Shown here piece by piece: positions 34,925 through 42,200 of a DNA stretch of 64,000 bases. The DNA comes from SpSt-539 sp964549445 (lineage in GTDB: Bacteria > Planctomycetota > Phycisphaerae > UBA1845 > UTPLA1). Location of the stretch: assembly GCA_964549445.1 (NCBI GenBank), contig CAZJVS010000024.1, positions 4,162-68,161 of the forward strand, in the 5' to 3' direction. Numbering within the stretch: the first letter of the stretch is position 1; every line of letters starts with the position of its first letter. The notes under the pieces were generated by a model that did not search any database, was not told where the DNA came from, and saw only the letters and a list, made by a program, of their open reading frames with translations. The position numbers and the translations under genes were made by a program.

Positions 34925-34965
34925 GTAAAAAAGAAGAATCCCCCGCACAGCGAAGCGCGGGGGAT
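34925..34965 (-). terminator. Rho-independent terminator after peptides A and B
   Basis: Perfect stem ATCCCCCGC (34938-34946) with GCGGGGGAT (34957-34965), followed in the minus direction by TCTTCTTTTTTAC. The clearest intrinsic terminator in the window. Confidence 0.82.
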
Positions 34966-34995
34966 CCTAATTCATTCACTGCACAACGACCCGGC

Positions 34996-35106
34996 TTATG
35001 CCCGCCAGGTGATGTAGTAGCTGATGAAGTCTTCGATCGGGTTCCAGAACGGATTCAGGTCGATCCAGAACGTCAAAGCCCACTGTGCGATTTGCCACCA
35101 CTTCAT
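34996..35106 (-). CDS. Trp-rich small peptide B (36 aa)
   Basis: Begins MKWWQIAQWALTFWIDLNPF and ends FISYYITWRA; six Trp in 36 residues. AAAGGAG precedes the ATG by 8 nt. The first ten residues match peptide A (M-x-W-W-x-I-A-x-x-A) and the last ones resemble its LLTWW end, so it looks like a shortened member of the same family. It lies between peptide A and a strong terminator, probably in the A-B transcript. Too short for usual gene finders. Confidence 0.62.
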   Translation of the reverse strand: MKWWQIAQWALTFWIDLNPFWNPIEDFISYYITWRA

Positions 35107-35172
35107 GATTCAATCTCCTTTCGGCGACGCTGGACTGCGCCGCGCCTCAAAACCAAACAGTCCACAAAACTT

Positions 35173-35228
35173 GCCGCTCATCCACAAAAAGAGCGGACCC
35201 TTTGCCTTACCAGCTCCCATCGGGAGCT
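35173..35228 (-). promoter_or_regulatory. Two hairpins between peptides A and B
   Basis: A perfect AGCTCCC/GGGAGCT stem with loop ATC (35212-35228) just after the stop of peptide A, then a CCGCTC/GAGCGG stem (about 35173-35196) whose minus-strand loop contains TTTTT. They may be an attenuator or processing site between the two small genes. Confidence 0.45.
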
Positions 35229-35235
35229 AGCGGCT

Positions 35236-35379
35236 TACCACCAAGTCAGAAGCCCGGACATCAGAATGTCGAGCGGCGTAAAGAACCAATTGGCGAACGG
35301 CCCGATGATCGGCGTGTAAGTTGCGCCAAGCTGCAGCAGGCTCTGTACCGCAAAAGTTGCAATTCTCCACCAACCCATG
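35236..35379 (-). CDS. Trp-rich small peptide A (47 aa), LQLGATY family
   Basis: Begins MGWWRIATFAVQSLLQLGA and contains TYTPIIGPFANWFFTPLDIL, ending SGLLTWW. AAAGGG lies 6 nt upstream of the ATG. It is an ungapped paralog of peptide C, and its first ten residues match peptide B. One or two hydrophobic helices, few charges (one Arg, one Asp) and five Trp suggest a membrane-associated peptide. A consensus promoter lies at 35551-35578, leaving a leader of about 165 nt. Function unknown. Confidence 0.68.
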
Positions 35380-35550
35380 CGAATCCCTTTCTTCTAGCAC
35401 GTTCCCGCAATCCAAACGATTCCAGTGATGTCTTGCCGTTTGAAGCACCGCGTCGATTCGGGGGGAACTTCCGAATTGTCGCGAGCGCCCCGGCCTTGCC
35501 GCGCCTGAAGGACGAGGCCTTCCAAGCATATCGCCTAAACGCAGGGCCGG

Positions 35551-35578
35551 AGTTTAGCGACTGATTCAATCGCGTCAA
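35551..35578 (-). promoter_or_regulatory. Promoter of the small peptide A-B unit
   Basis: Minus-strand TTGACG (35573-35578), 16-nt spacer, TAAACT (35551-35556). The gene-free stretch 35380-35835 contains this promoter, the long leader of peptide A, a CTCCAT/ATGGAG hairpin (35658-35679) and no gene I can support. Confidence 0.62.
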
Positions 35579-35835
35579 CAGGAATTTCAGCCCTGCGCAT
35601 GGGTTTCTTCGCGTCTGATAACCTGTTTCGGCGCCTCGAATCGGCGTAACTTCTCCCCTCCATCGACAATCGAATGGAGCGACTTAATGTCATTTTTGAC
35701 ATACCATTACAAACGATCGGCCGCTTGGCCGCTCGACCCCGGAAATATGGGGCCGCGCCCGATAAACTTAGCTTCGGCTGCACTGATACGCCTCGTCCTG
35801 AACAATGCTCGAAATTTTTTTTCTCGCGGGGTTGT

Positions 35836-37110
35836 TCATTTCACTCGGAATTCGGCCTCGATCGGGTTGTGATCCGAACCGGCCGTCGAAACGCTGCCCT
35901 CAACCACGCCGTATGACTTGTCAACGTAGGCCTTCGCCATCGCCGGCGAGCAGAGGATGTAGTCAATCATCGATCGATGCGGCTCGCGGTTGTACGTCAC
36001 CCGGTGGTCGGGTGGCAGTTGATCGAACGGACACGTCAGCGCCGTTGCGCCGCTGCCGCGTATCGTCTTCAGCGCCGGGCTGTCCCACGTATCGTTAAAG
36101 TCGCCGCAGACCACGAAACGTGCCGCGGGGTCCTGCTTCAGGATCTCGTCGCAGATTCGGCGCAACTCCGTCGCCTCGGCCTGGCGGATCGGCGCCGACC
36201 CCTGCGTCTCGCCCCGCTTGCTCTTGAGATGCACAACGAACACATCAAATGCCGGCGCTCCGGGCGGCTCGATTCGCACCCGCAGCAAGTCGCGGCGAAA
36301 TCGCGTCGTGCCGCCTCCCGGCAGCGGAAACGACAAGTGCCGATACGACGTGACCGCGCCGACCGGCAACCGCGACAGAAGCGCAACGTCGATCCCGCGA
36401 CCGTCGTTGCCCTCGAACAGCACGACCTCTTCGTAGCCCATGTCGGACAGCAGCGCGCGGTTAAACCGCTCCACGACGCCGCGATTCTCGACCTCCACCA
36501 ACGCCAAAATGTCGGCATCGAGCTTTCGAATCGTCGCCGCCGCGTGCTCCAGCTCGGACCGCGGCTTGAACGGCGTCGTCTCATCGTGCGTGTACGGATC
36601 GTCGTACGTATCAAACAGATTCATCACGTTGAACGATCCGATCCGCAGCGTCTCGCGCGACCACGCCGCCGGCTTCGTCGTGGTGGTCAGCTTCGGCTCG
36701 TCGGCCAGCACTCGAATCTGGTCGGCCGAGGTCAGGACCAGCTCCGGTTCGCCGTTGAACTCGTCGATCAGTCCCCGCGCCGCCACCCACCGTCCCGGAT
36801 AGGCCGAATCGGGCGCCGTCGGAAATCGCTCGAGCGACTCGCGGCGAACGAACAGCTTCAGCGACTTGTTGCGCGGCACATCGAAGAACAGCACGATGCC
36901 CCGCGAGTTCGTCCGCGAATCGATGCACCGGCCCACGACGACGACTTCCTCGCCCATGTGTTCCCGCGCCGCCTCCCAGCGAATCCGCGCCAACCCCTCG
37001 TCCGGGGCGAATTGCGTTGCCGGGGCTGCTTCCGCGGCCGGTGTGGTCGTTGGCGACGACGCGGCCGGCTGTCCAAACAAGCTCAGCAAGACGGCGATCT
37101 TGAGCAGCAC
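35836..37110 (-). CDS. Secreted endonuclease/exonuclease/phosphatase family protein
   Basis: 424 residues: signal peptide, an Ala/Thr-rich linker, an OB-fold-like domain (about 50-140, GRCIDSRTNSRGIVLFFDV), then an EEP catalytic domain. Catalytic-type motifs are visible: SFNVMNLFD, LVEVENR, VHLKSKRG, CGDFNDTWDS, IDYILCSP and the final GSDHNP. Family members cleave nucleic acids or phosphoesters with a divalent metal; an OB-fold suggests nucleic acid. The start is GTG 37110 with GGAGG 9 nt upstream. Confidence 0.85.
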   Translation of the reverse strand: MLLKIAVLLSLFGQPAASSPTTTPAAEAAPATQFAPDEGLARIRWEAAREHMGEEVVVVGRCIDSRTNSRGIVLFFDVPRNKSLKLFVRRESLERFPTAPDSAYPGRWVAARGLIDEFNGEPELVLTSADQIRVLADEPKLTTTTKPAAWSRETLRIGSFNVMNLFDTYDDPYTHDETTPFKPRSELEHAAATIRKLDADILALVEVENRGVVERFNRALLSDMGYEEVVLFEGNDGRGIDVALLSRLPVGAVTSYRHLSFPLPGGGTTRFRRDLLRVRIEPPGAPAFDVFVVHLKSKRGETQGSAPIRQAEATELRRICDEILKQDPAARFVVCGDFNDTWDSPALKTIRGSGATALTCPFDQLPPDHRVTYNREPHRSMIDYILCSPAMAKAYVDKSYGVVEGSVSTAGSDHNPIEAEFRVK

Positions 37111-37202
37111 GGTTCAGTCCTCCATTCGGGTCGCGCACGACGGCGCATTTCAGAAGGGGCGCAATCCCCAATCTATACGCCCCCACGCCTGCTGATGCAA
37201 AG

Positions 37203-38414
37203 TTATGCTTTCGCGCCGCGCCCCGAGCGCAGCAAGGCGACGATGGTCAGCGCCGCGATTCCCACGACGACGCTTCCGGCCGCGCGACAGGCCGGAAACG
37301 CAAACAAGAACAGCGTCCCGAACCAGATTGCCAGCGCGATCGCCGCGGTTCGTCGATTGCGCGGCGCGTCCGCACCAATGATTGCGCCGAGCGATACCGC
37401 CGCCGGCAACATCGGAAACGCCAGCCAGTACGAGATGAAGTGCGGATTCGCCAGCAGCATGACGCCCACAAATCCCGCGAATGCGCACGTCGCCCGCTCG
37501 GCGTCCCGCTGCGCGCGATAGGCCTGCCACGCCGCCCACGCGCCGAGCCCGCCGGCCACCGCCAGCCAGATCGCCATCAACCCCGCCGGCGGCACCGTCG
37601 CCACCGAAACGCTCTTGCCGCCCGCGTCGTAGTCGACCGGCCGCAGCAGCCGCACCAGCGTCGATGCAAATCCCGATCGCCGGTACGTCTCAATCTCGCC
37701 CGGCCGCTCGGCCCAGGTTTTGAAAAATGTCCACGGCGAACGCGGCCCGGCCGTACTTCCGCCGAAGTGCCGCCAGCCGCCCCGCACTTGCTCCCAGCCA
37801 AAGATCGCGGTCAGCAGCAGCGGCCCGAGCACTACCCAGCAGGCCGCCGCGCCGATCAGCACCCGCCACTGCCGCCGCAACGCAAAGTAGGGCAGCAGCA
37901 CAACGGGCAGCGGCTTCACCACCAGCGTGACGCCCAGCAAAACGCCCGCCGCAATCCCGCGCCCGCGCTCGGCCAGCTCAAACGCCCCGGTTACGCAAAA
38001 CAGCACCAGCGCCGTCAGTTGCCCCACCGTCAGATCCGACACCACCCCAACGAGCACCAGTCCGATCACCGCCAGCGCCGCCAGCCACGCGCGCTTCGGC
38101 GAAACCCGCACCGCCCGCCGCACGACCCACACCGCGCTCTGCCAGTACATCCATACTTGCAGCGCCCACCAACCCGCCGCGGCCGCCCGCGTCGGCGGCA
38201 TCGCCATCAGCATAAACAATGGCCGCGCCGTCGGCGGATACGGCAGCGGCAACTCGGCCCCCAGCCGCCGTGTCTCCAGTGCTATCCGTCCATCCCCCCG
38301 AAACTCGTTGAAATCCCCCTCGCCATGCCCGACCCGATGCAGCAACGACCCCAGCGTCGGCAGCATCAGCCCCGCAAACACCACCAACCCAATGAAGTAG
38401 CTCCTCGCGCTCAT
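37203..38414 (-). CDS. GT87/DUF2029-like membrane glycosyltransferase
   Basis: 403 residues with about ten membrane segments. The early periplasmic loop (GDFNEFRGDGRIALE ... PLPYPPTARPLFMLM) and the internal LLGVTLVVKPLPVVLLPYFA stretch follow the pattern of GT87 polyprenol-phosphate-dependent mannosyltransferases. Substrate unknown; a role in cell-envelope glycan or glycolipid synthesis is inference. ATG 38414 begins the first membrane segment; the frame upstream to 38537 overlaps the divergent sucC promoter and is not used. Confidence 0.72.
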   Translation of the reverse strand: MSARSYFIGLVVFAGLMLPTLGSLLHRVGHGEGDFNEFRGDGRIALETRRLGAELPLPYPPTARPLFMLMAMPPTRAAAAGWWALQVWMYWQSAVWVVRRAVRVSPKRAWLAALAVIGLVLVGVVSDLTVGQLTALVLFCVTGAFELAERGRGIAAGVLLGVTLVVKPLPVVLLPYFALRRQWRVLIGAAACWVVLGPLLLTAIFGWEQVRGGWRHFGGSTAGPRSPWTFFKTWAERPGEIETYRRSGFASTLVRLLRPVDYDAGGKSVSVATVPPAGLMAIWLAVAGGLGAWAAWQAYRAQRDAERATCAFAGFVGVMLLANPHFISYWLAFPMLPAAVSLGAIIGADAPRNRRTAAIALAIWFGTLFLFAFPACRAAGSVVVGIAALTIVALLRSGRGAKA

Positions 38415-38462
38415 CGGGCCGAATCCTAGCGATCGCTCCGCGCACCGAAAGCGTCGCCCGCC

Positions 38463-38491
38463 TTGCGGCCCGCGCTCCGCCCTCCGATAAT
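38463..38491 (+). promoter_or_regulatory. Promoter of sucC
   Basis: TTGCGG (38463-38468), 17-nt spacer, GATAAT (38486-38491), about 28 nt upstream of the predicted leader. Confidence 0.45.
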
Positions 38492-38525
38492 CGCCCGGCT
38501 CGGAACCGACGATTTGGGAGCATCC

Positions 38526-39686
38526 ATGAAGATTCACGAATACCAGGCCCGACAGATCCTTCAGGCCGCCGGCCTGCCGGTCCCCCCGTTCAAAGTCATC
38601 TCACGGCCCGACGAAGCCCAGACCGCTCACCGCGATGTCGGCGGCGGCAAGGTCGTCGTCAAGGCCCAGGTCCACGCCGGCGGCCGCGGCAAGGCCGGCT
38701 ACGTCGTCCTCGTCGACACCCACGCCGACGTTCAGAAGCACACCGAGCGCATGCTCCGCGAGCCGATGGTCTCCAAGCAGACCGGCCCGGAAGGCGTGAA
38801 GGTCCAGAAGATCCTCGTCGCCCCCGCCGTCGAGATCGACAAGGAATACTACGTCGGCCTCGTCATCGATCGCGCCAGGCGCTGCCCCGTCATCATGGTC
38901 AGCAAGGAAGGCGGCGTCGAAATCGAGGAAGTCGCCGCCAAGAACCCGGAAGCAATCGTCAAGGAATGGCTCCACCCCCATCTGCCGCTGCAGGCCTATC
39001 AGGTCCGCCGCCTCGTCTCGGCCCTCGGCCTCACCGGCGAGCCCGCCATCACGGCCGGCAAGATCCTCGCCGGCCTGGCCAGGATCTTCATCGAGAAGGA
39101 CTGCACCCTCGCCGAGATCAACCCGCTCGTCCTGACCAAGTCCGGCGAGCTGCTCGCCATCGACGCCAAGTTCACCTTCGACGACAACGCCCTCTTCCGC
39201 CACCCCGACATCGAAGCCATGTTCGACCCCGCCGAAGAGAACCCCAACGAAATCCGCGCCAAGGCCGCCAACCTCAACTTCATCGCCCTCGACGGCAACA
39301 TCGGCTGCCTCGTCAACGGCGCCGGCCTCGCCATGGCCACCATGGACATCATCAAGCTCCACGGCGGCATGCCGGCCAACTTCCTCGACGTCGGCGGCAG
39401 CGTCACCAAGGACGGCGCCGTCGAGGCGTTCCGCATCATCCTCGCCGACCCCAAGGTCAAGGGCATTCTCGTCAACATCTTCGGCGGCATCGCCAAGTGC
39501 GACGTCATGGCCGACGCCCTCATCACCGCCGCGCGCGAGATCGGTTTCAACATCCCCGTCGTCGTCCGCCTGGAAGGCACAAACGTCGACAAGGCCCGCC
39601 AGATGCTCAAGGACGCGGCCCTAAAGTCGCTGATCCCGGCCTCCGACCTGACCGACGCGGCGAAGAAAGTCTGCGCGGCGGTTTAG
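38526..39686 (+). CDS. sucC: Succinyl-CoA ligase subunit beta
   Basis: TCA-cycle enzyme subunit that couples succinyl-CoA cleavage to nucleoside triphosphate formation; 386 residues. It has the MKIHEYQARQIL start, the ATP-grasp segment (KVVVKAQVHAGGRGKAGYV), DGNIGCLVNGAGLAMATMD and FGGIAKCDVMADAL. GGGAG lies before ATG 38526. Codon choice is extreme (nearly all third positions G or C, mostly C), as in highly expressed genes. The usual partner sucD is not next to it; a toxin-antitoxin pair is. Confidence 0.96.
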   Translation: MKIHEYQARQILQAAGLPVPPFKVISRPDEAQTAHRDVGGGKVVVKAQVHAGGRGKAGYVVLVDTHADVQKHTERMLREPMVSKQTGPEGVKVQKILVAPAVEIDKEYYVGLVIDRARRCPVIMVSKEGGVEIEEVAAKNPEAIVKEWLHPHLPLQAYQVRRLVSALGLTGEPAITAGKILAGLARIFIEKDCTLAEINPLVLTKSGELLAIDAKFTFDDNALFRHPDIEAMFDPAEENPNEIRAKAANLNFIALDGNIGCLVNGAGLAMATMDIIKLHGGMPANFLDVGGSVTKDGAVEAFRIILADPKVKGILVNIFGGIAKCDVMADALITAAREIGFNIPVVVRLEGTNVDKARQMLKDAALKSLIPASDLTDAAKKVCAAV

Positions 39687-39712
39687 AGCATTCCCGCGCC
39701 GGGAAACTCCCG

Positions 39713-39741
39713 TTGACTCTACACATGCGAATGTGTAGGAT
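39713..39741 (+). promoter_or_regulatory. vapBC promoter with embedded operator
   Basis: TTGACT (39713-39718), 17-nt spacer, TAGGAT (39736-39741). A perfect 8-bp inverted repeat CTACACAT/ATGTGTAG (39719-39726, 39731-39738) fills the spacer, so a bound VapB/VapBC would block polymerase. Confidence 0.75.
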
Positions 39742-39762
39742 TTTCGGCGATGGAGAATCCCC

Positions 39763-39960
39763 ATGGCCACCAATCTCGCCCTCGATGACCGCCTGATCGA
39801 ACGCGCCCGCCGGATCGGTCGCCACCGGACCAAGCGCGAAGCCGTCACCGCCGCCCTCGAGGAATACGTCAGGCATCGCAAGCAGCTTCGCATTCTGAAG
39901 CTGAGGGGCAAAGTCGAGTTTGACGCCCGTTATGACTACAAATCCGAGCGCCGCCGGTGA
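39763..39960 (+). CDS. VapB-type antitoxin
   Basis: 65 residues, basic, of the type II toxin-antitoxin VapB family (PF09957-like): MATNLALDDRLIERARRIG, then TKREAVTAALEEYV, the ribbon-helix-helix DNA-binding part, and a C-terminal tail that wraps the toxin. It neutralises VapC and probably represses its own promoter. The stop codon overlaps the GTG of vapC (GTGA). Confidence 0.88.
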   Translation: MATNLALDDRLIERARRIGRHRTKREAVTAALEEYVRHRKQLRILKLRGKVEFDARYDYKSERRR

Positions 39961-40370
39961 ACGTGCTGGTCGACACGCCGATCTGGTCGCTCGCCCTGCG
40001 TCGTCGCCCTCGCGCCTTGTCCGCCCACGATCTCGCCCGGGTGAACGCCTGGACCGCCCTCGTGCAGCAAGGCCGTATCGCCCTCATCGGCCCGGTCCGT
40101 CAGGAACTGCTCTCCGGCATCTCCAGCGATCGAGCGTATCAAAACCTGCGGGATCACCTGAGAGCATTTGACGATGCGCCGCTCGCCACCGACGACTACG
40201 AGCAGGCCGCTCGATTTGCCAATCGTTGCCGATCGCGCGGCATCGCCGGCACACCGGTCGACTACCTGATCTGCTCCGCCGCCGTCCGCCGCGACCTCGC
40301 CATTTTCACGACCGACGCCGACTTCCAGCTCTACGCGAAATGCCTGCCCATACAACTCTACGCCGCGTGA
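39957..40370 (+). CDS. VapC-type PIN-domain ribonuclease toxin
   Basis: 137 residues. The PIN active-site acids are visible: Asp6 (VDTPIW), Glu50 (RQELLSG), Asp102 (TPVDYLIC) and Asp120 or Asp122 (TTDADF). VapC enzymes cut specific RNAs, often tRNA or 23S rRNA, when the antitoxin is lost; the target here is unknown. GTG start, coupled to the antitoxin gene. Complete and apparently intact. Confidence 0.9.
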   Translation: MNVLVDTPIWSLALRRRPRALSAHDLARVNAWTALVQQGRIALIGPVRQELLSGISSDRAYQNLRDHLRAFDDAPLATDDYEQAARFANRCRSRGIAGTPVDYLICSAAVRRDLAIFTTDADFQLYAKCLPIQLYAA

Positions 40371-40413
40371 GGCCGTTTTCGTCCAACCCGAACCCGAAAG
40401 GAGCCACGCCCCA

Positions 40414-40869
40414 ATGTCCGCCACCAACACCATCCGACTCCACCGCGTCCTCCGCGCACCGGCCGAGCGCGTCTATCGCGCCTTCATCGACCCGGCCGCC
40501 ATGGTCAAGTGGCTCCCGCCCCACGGCTTCACCGGCAAGGTCCACGAGATGGACGCCCGCGTCGGCGGCGGCTACCGGATGTCGTTCACCAACTTCACTA
40601 CCGGATCGAGCCACTCCTTCGGCGGCAAATATCTCGAACTCACACCGCACGAGCGCATCGTGCACACCGACAAGTTCGACGACCCCAACCTGCCCGGCGA
40701 AATGAAAGTCACGATCATCCTGCGAAGAGTCTCCTGCGGAACCGACCTCGACATCACGCAGGAAGGCGTCCCGGCCGTCATCCCCGCCGAAATGTGCTAC
40801 CTCGGCTGGCAGGAATCGCTGGAACTCCTCCGCCACCTCGTCGAACCCGAAATCCCCGACGGCCAGTAG
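40414..40869 (+). CDS. SRPBCC/AHSA1-like domain protein
   Basis: 151 residues of the START/Bet v1-like fold. The AHSA1 signature is present: RAPAERVYRAFIDPAAMVKWLPP, then GGGYRMSF, and the C-terminal MCYLGWQESLELLRHLVE. Such proteins bind hydrophobic ligands or act in stress responses; the ligand is unknown. AAGGAG is about 12 nt before the ATG. Downstream of vapC on the same strand but with its own ribosome-binding site. Confidence 0.85.
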   Translation: MSATNTIRLHRVLRAPAERVYRAFIDPAAMVKWLPPHGFTGKVHEMDARVGGGYRMSFTNFTTGSSHSFGGKYLELTPHERIVHTDKFDDPNLPGEMKVTIILRRVSCGTDLDITQEGVPAVIPAEMCYLGWQESLELLRHLVEPEIPDGQ

Positions 40870-40875
40870 CCGCCT

Positions 40876-41961
40876 CTACCTCCGCCGCACCGCCCGCGCA
40901 TACTGCACCGGCAGCATCGTCTCCGCCTTCGCATCCCCCAGCGCCAGCGCCGCGTGATACGGCCAGTACGGATCTCGCAGCATCTCCCGCGCCAGAATCA
41001 CCACATCCGCATGTCCCCCAACAATCGCATCCTCCGCCTGCCGCGGCTCGGTGATCATCCACCCCGCCCCCGTCGCGACCCCCGCCTCGCGCCGAATCCG
41101 CCCCGCGATCGGAACCATGAACGCCGGCCCCCACGGCACCTTCGAAATATCCGGCGTGTTGAACCCCTGGCTCACGTCGATCAGGTCCATCCCGCCCGCC
41201 TTCAGCCGCCGGATCAGCTCGATCGACTCCTCCACCGTTACGCCTCCCTCCTCCCAGTCCGTCACCGACAGCCGCACCGTCAGCGGCAGCCGCTCCGGCC
41301 ACACCTTCCGCACCGCCGCAAACGTCTCCAGCAGAAACCGAATCCGGTTCTCAAAGCTCCCGCCGTAGCGGTCCGTCCGCCGATTGCTCAGCGGCGAATA
41401 GAACTCGTGCGCGAGATAGCCGTGCGCATAGTGCAGCTCCAACCACTCGAACCCGGCCGCCAGCGAGCGCTCCGCCGCCGCGACAAACGCCTGCTGCACC
41501 CGCCCGATCTCCTCGACCGTCATCTCGTGCGGCGTCTTCGTCAGGTTCCCGCCGAACACAATCGCCGACGGCGCGATCGTCTCCCAGCCGCCCTGGCCCG
41601 TCGCGATGTGGTCGTCCCCCTCCCACGGCTTGTTCGCGCTCGCCTTCCGGCCGGCATGCGCAAGCTGAATCCCCGCCGCCGCCCCGTGCTCCTTCATGAA
41701 CCGCGCGATCCGCCCGAACGGCTGCACGTGGTCGTCGAGGTAGATGCCGCTGTCGGCCGGGCTGATCCGCCCCTCCGGCGTCACGGCCGTCGCCTCGACG
41801 ATCACCAGCCCGGCCCCACCCACCGCCCGCGACCCGAGATGCACAAAGTGCCACTCGTTCGGAAAACCGTTGACCGACGAGTACTGACACATCGGCGAAA
41901 CCACCACCCGGTTCCGCAGCTCCACATCCTTCAACCGATACGCTTCAAACAATCGCGCCAT
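40876..41961 (-). CDS. Old Yellow Enzyme family NADH:flavin oxidoreductase
   Basis: FMN-dependent ene-reductase of the YqjM (thermophilic-like) class, 361 residues. Cys25 and Tyr27 in SPMCQYSS are the class-specific flavin/substrate residues. IQLAHAGRKAS and the LHYAHGYLAHEF segment carry the substrate-binding His pair, and the FMN phosphate site VATGAGW is near the end. It reduces activated C=C bonds in vitro; the physiological substrate is unknown. Convergent with the SRPBCC gene. Confidence 0.92.
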   Translation of the reverse strand: MARLFEAYRLKDVELRNRVVVSPMCQYSSVNGFPNEWHFVHLGSRAVGGAGLVIVEATAVTPEGRISPADSGIYLDDHVQPFGRIARFMKEHGAAAGIQLAHAGRKASANKPWEGDDHIATGQGGWETIAPSAIVFGGNLTKTPHEMTVEEIGRVQQAFVAAAERSLAAGFEWLELHYAHGYLAHEFYSPLSNRRTDRYGGSFENRIRFLLETFAAVRKVWPERLPLTVRLSVTDWEEGGVTVEESIELIRRLKAGGMDLIDVSQGFNTPDISKVPWGPAFMVPIAGRIRREAGVATGAGWMITEPRQAEDAIVGGHADVVILAREMLRDPYWPYHAALALGDAKAETMLPVQYARAVRRR

Positions 41962-42200
41962 GCTTGCCTTCCACTCCGATCAAATCATCGCAACCCGACC
42001 GCCGCACAGCGCCAACTCGGCGCGGGTGCTTCGCCGGCGGAGAATCCGTTCATTCTATGACTACCGCGCACCGTCCGCTGCGAAGCCGCCACGAATCGCG
42101 CGCGCAGCCACAACGTCCCGTGTTATCGCGGTCAGTCGAACGCGACATTCTGTCCTGTTGGTCAGATCGAGTTCGAGACTCGGAGACGGCGTTGGCTCAA

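Noticed and set aside
34544..35379. Leaderless bacteriocins of the aureocin A53 type
   Set aside because: The MSWL start and Trp content are suggestive, but these peptides are not cationic (about one Arg and one Asp each) and no transporter or immunity gene lies nearby.
35687..35872. A 61-residue plus-strand ORF with GGAG 7 nt before its ATG
   Set aside because: No promoter, no similarity to the small-peptide family, and it overlaps the 3' end of the nuclease gene.
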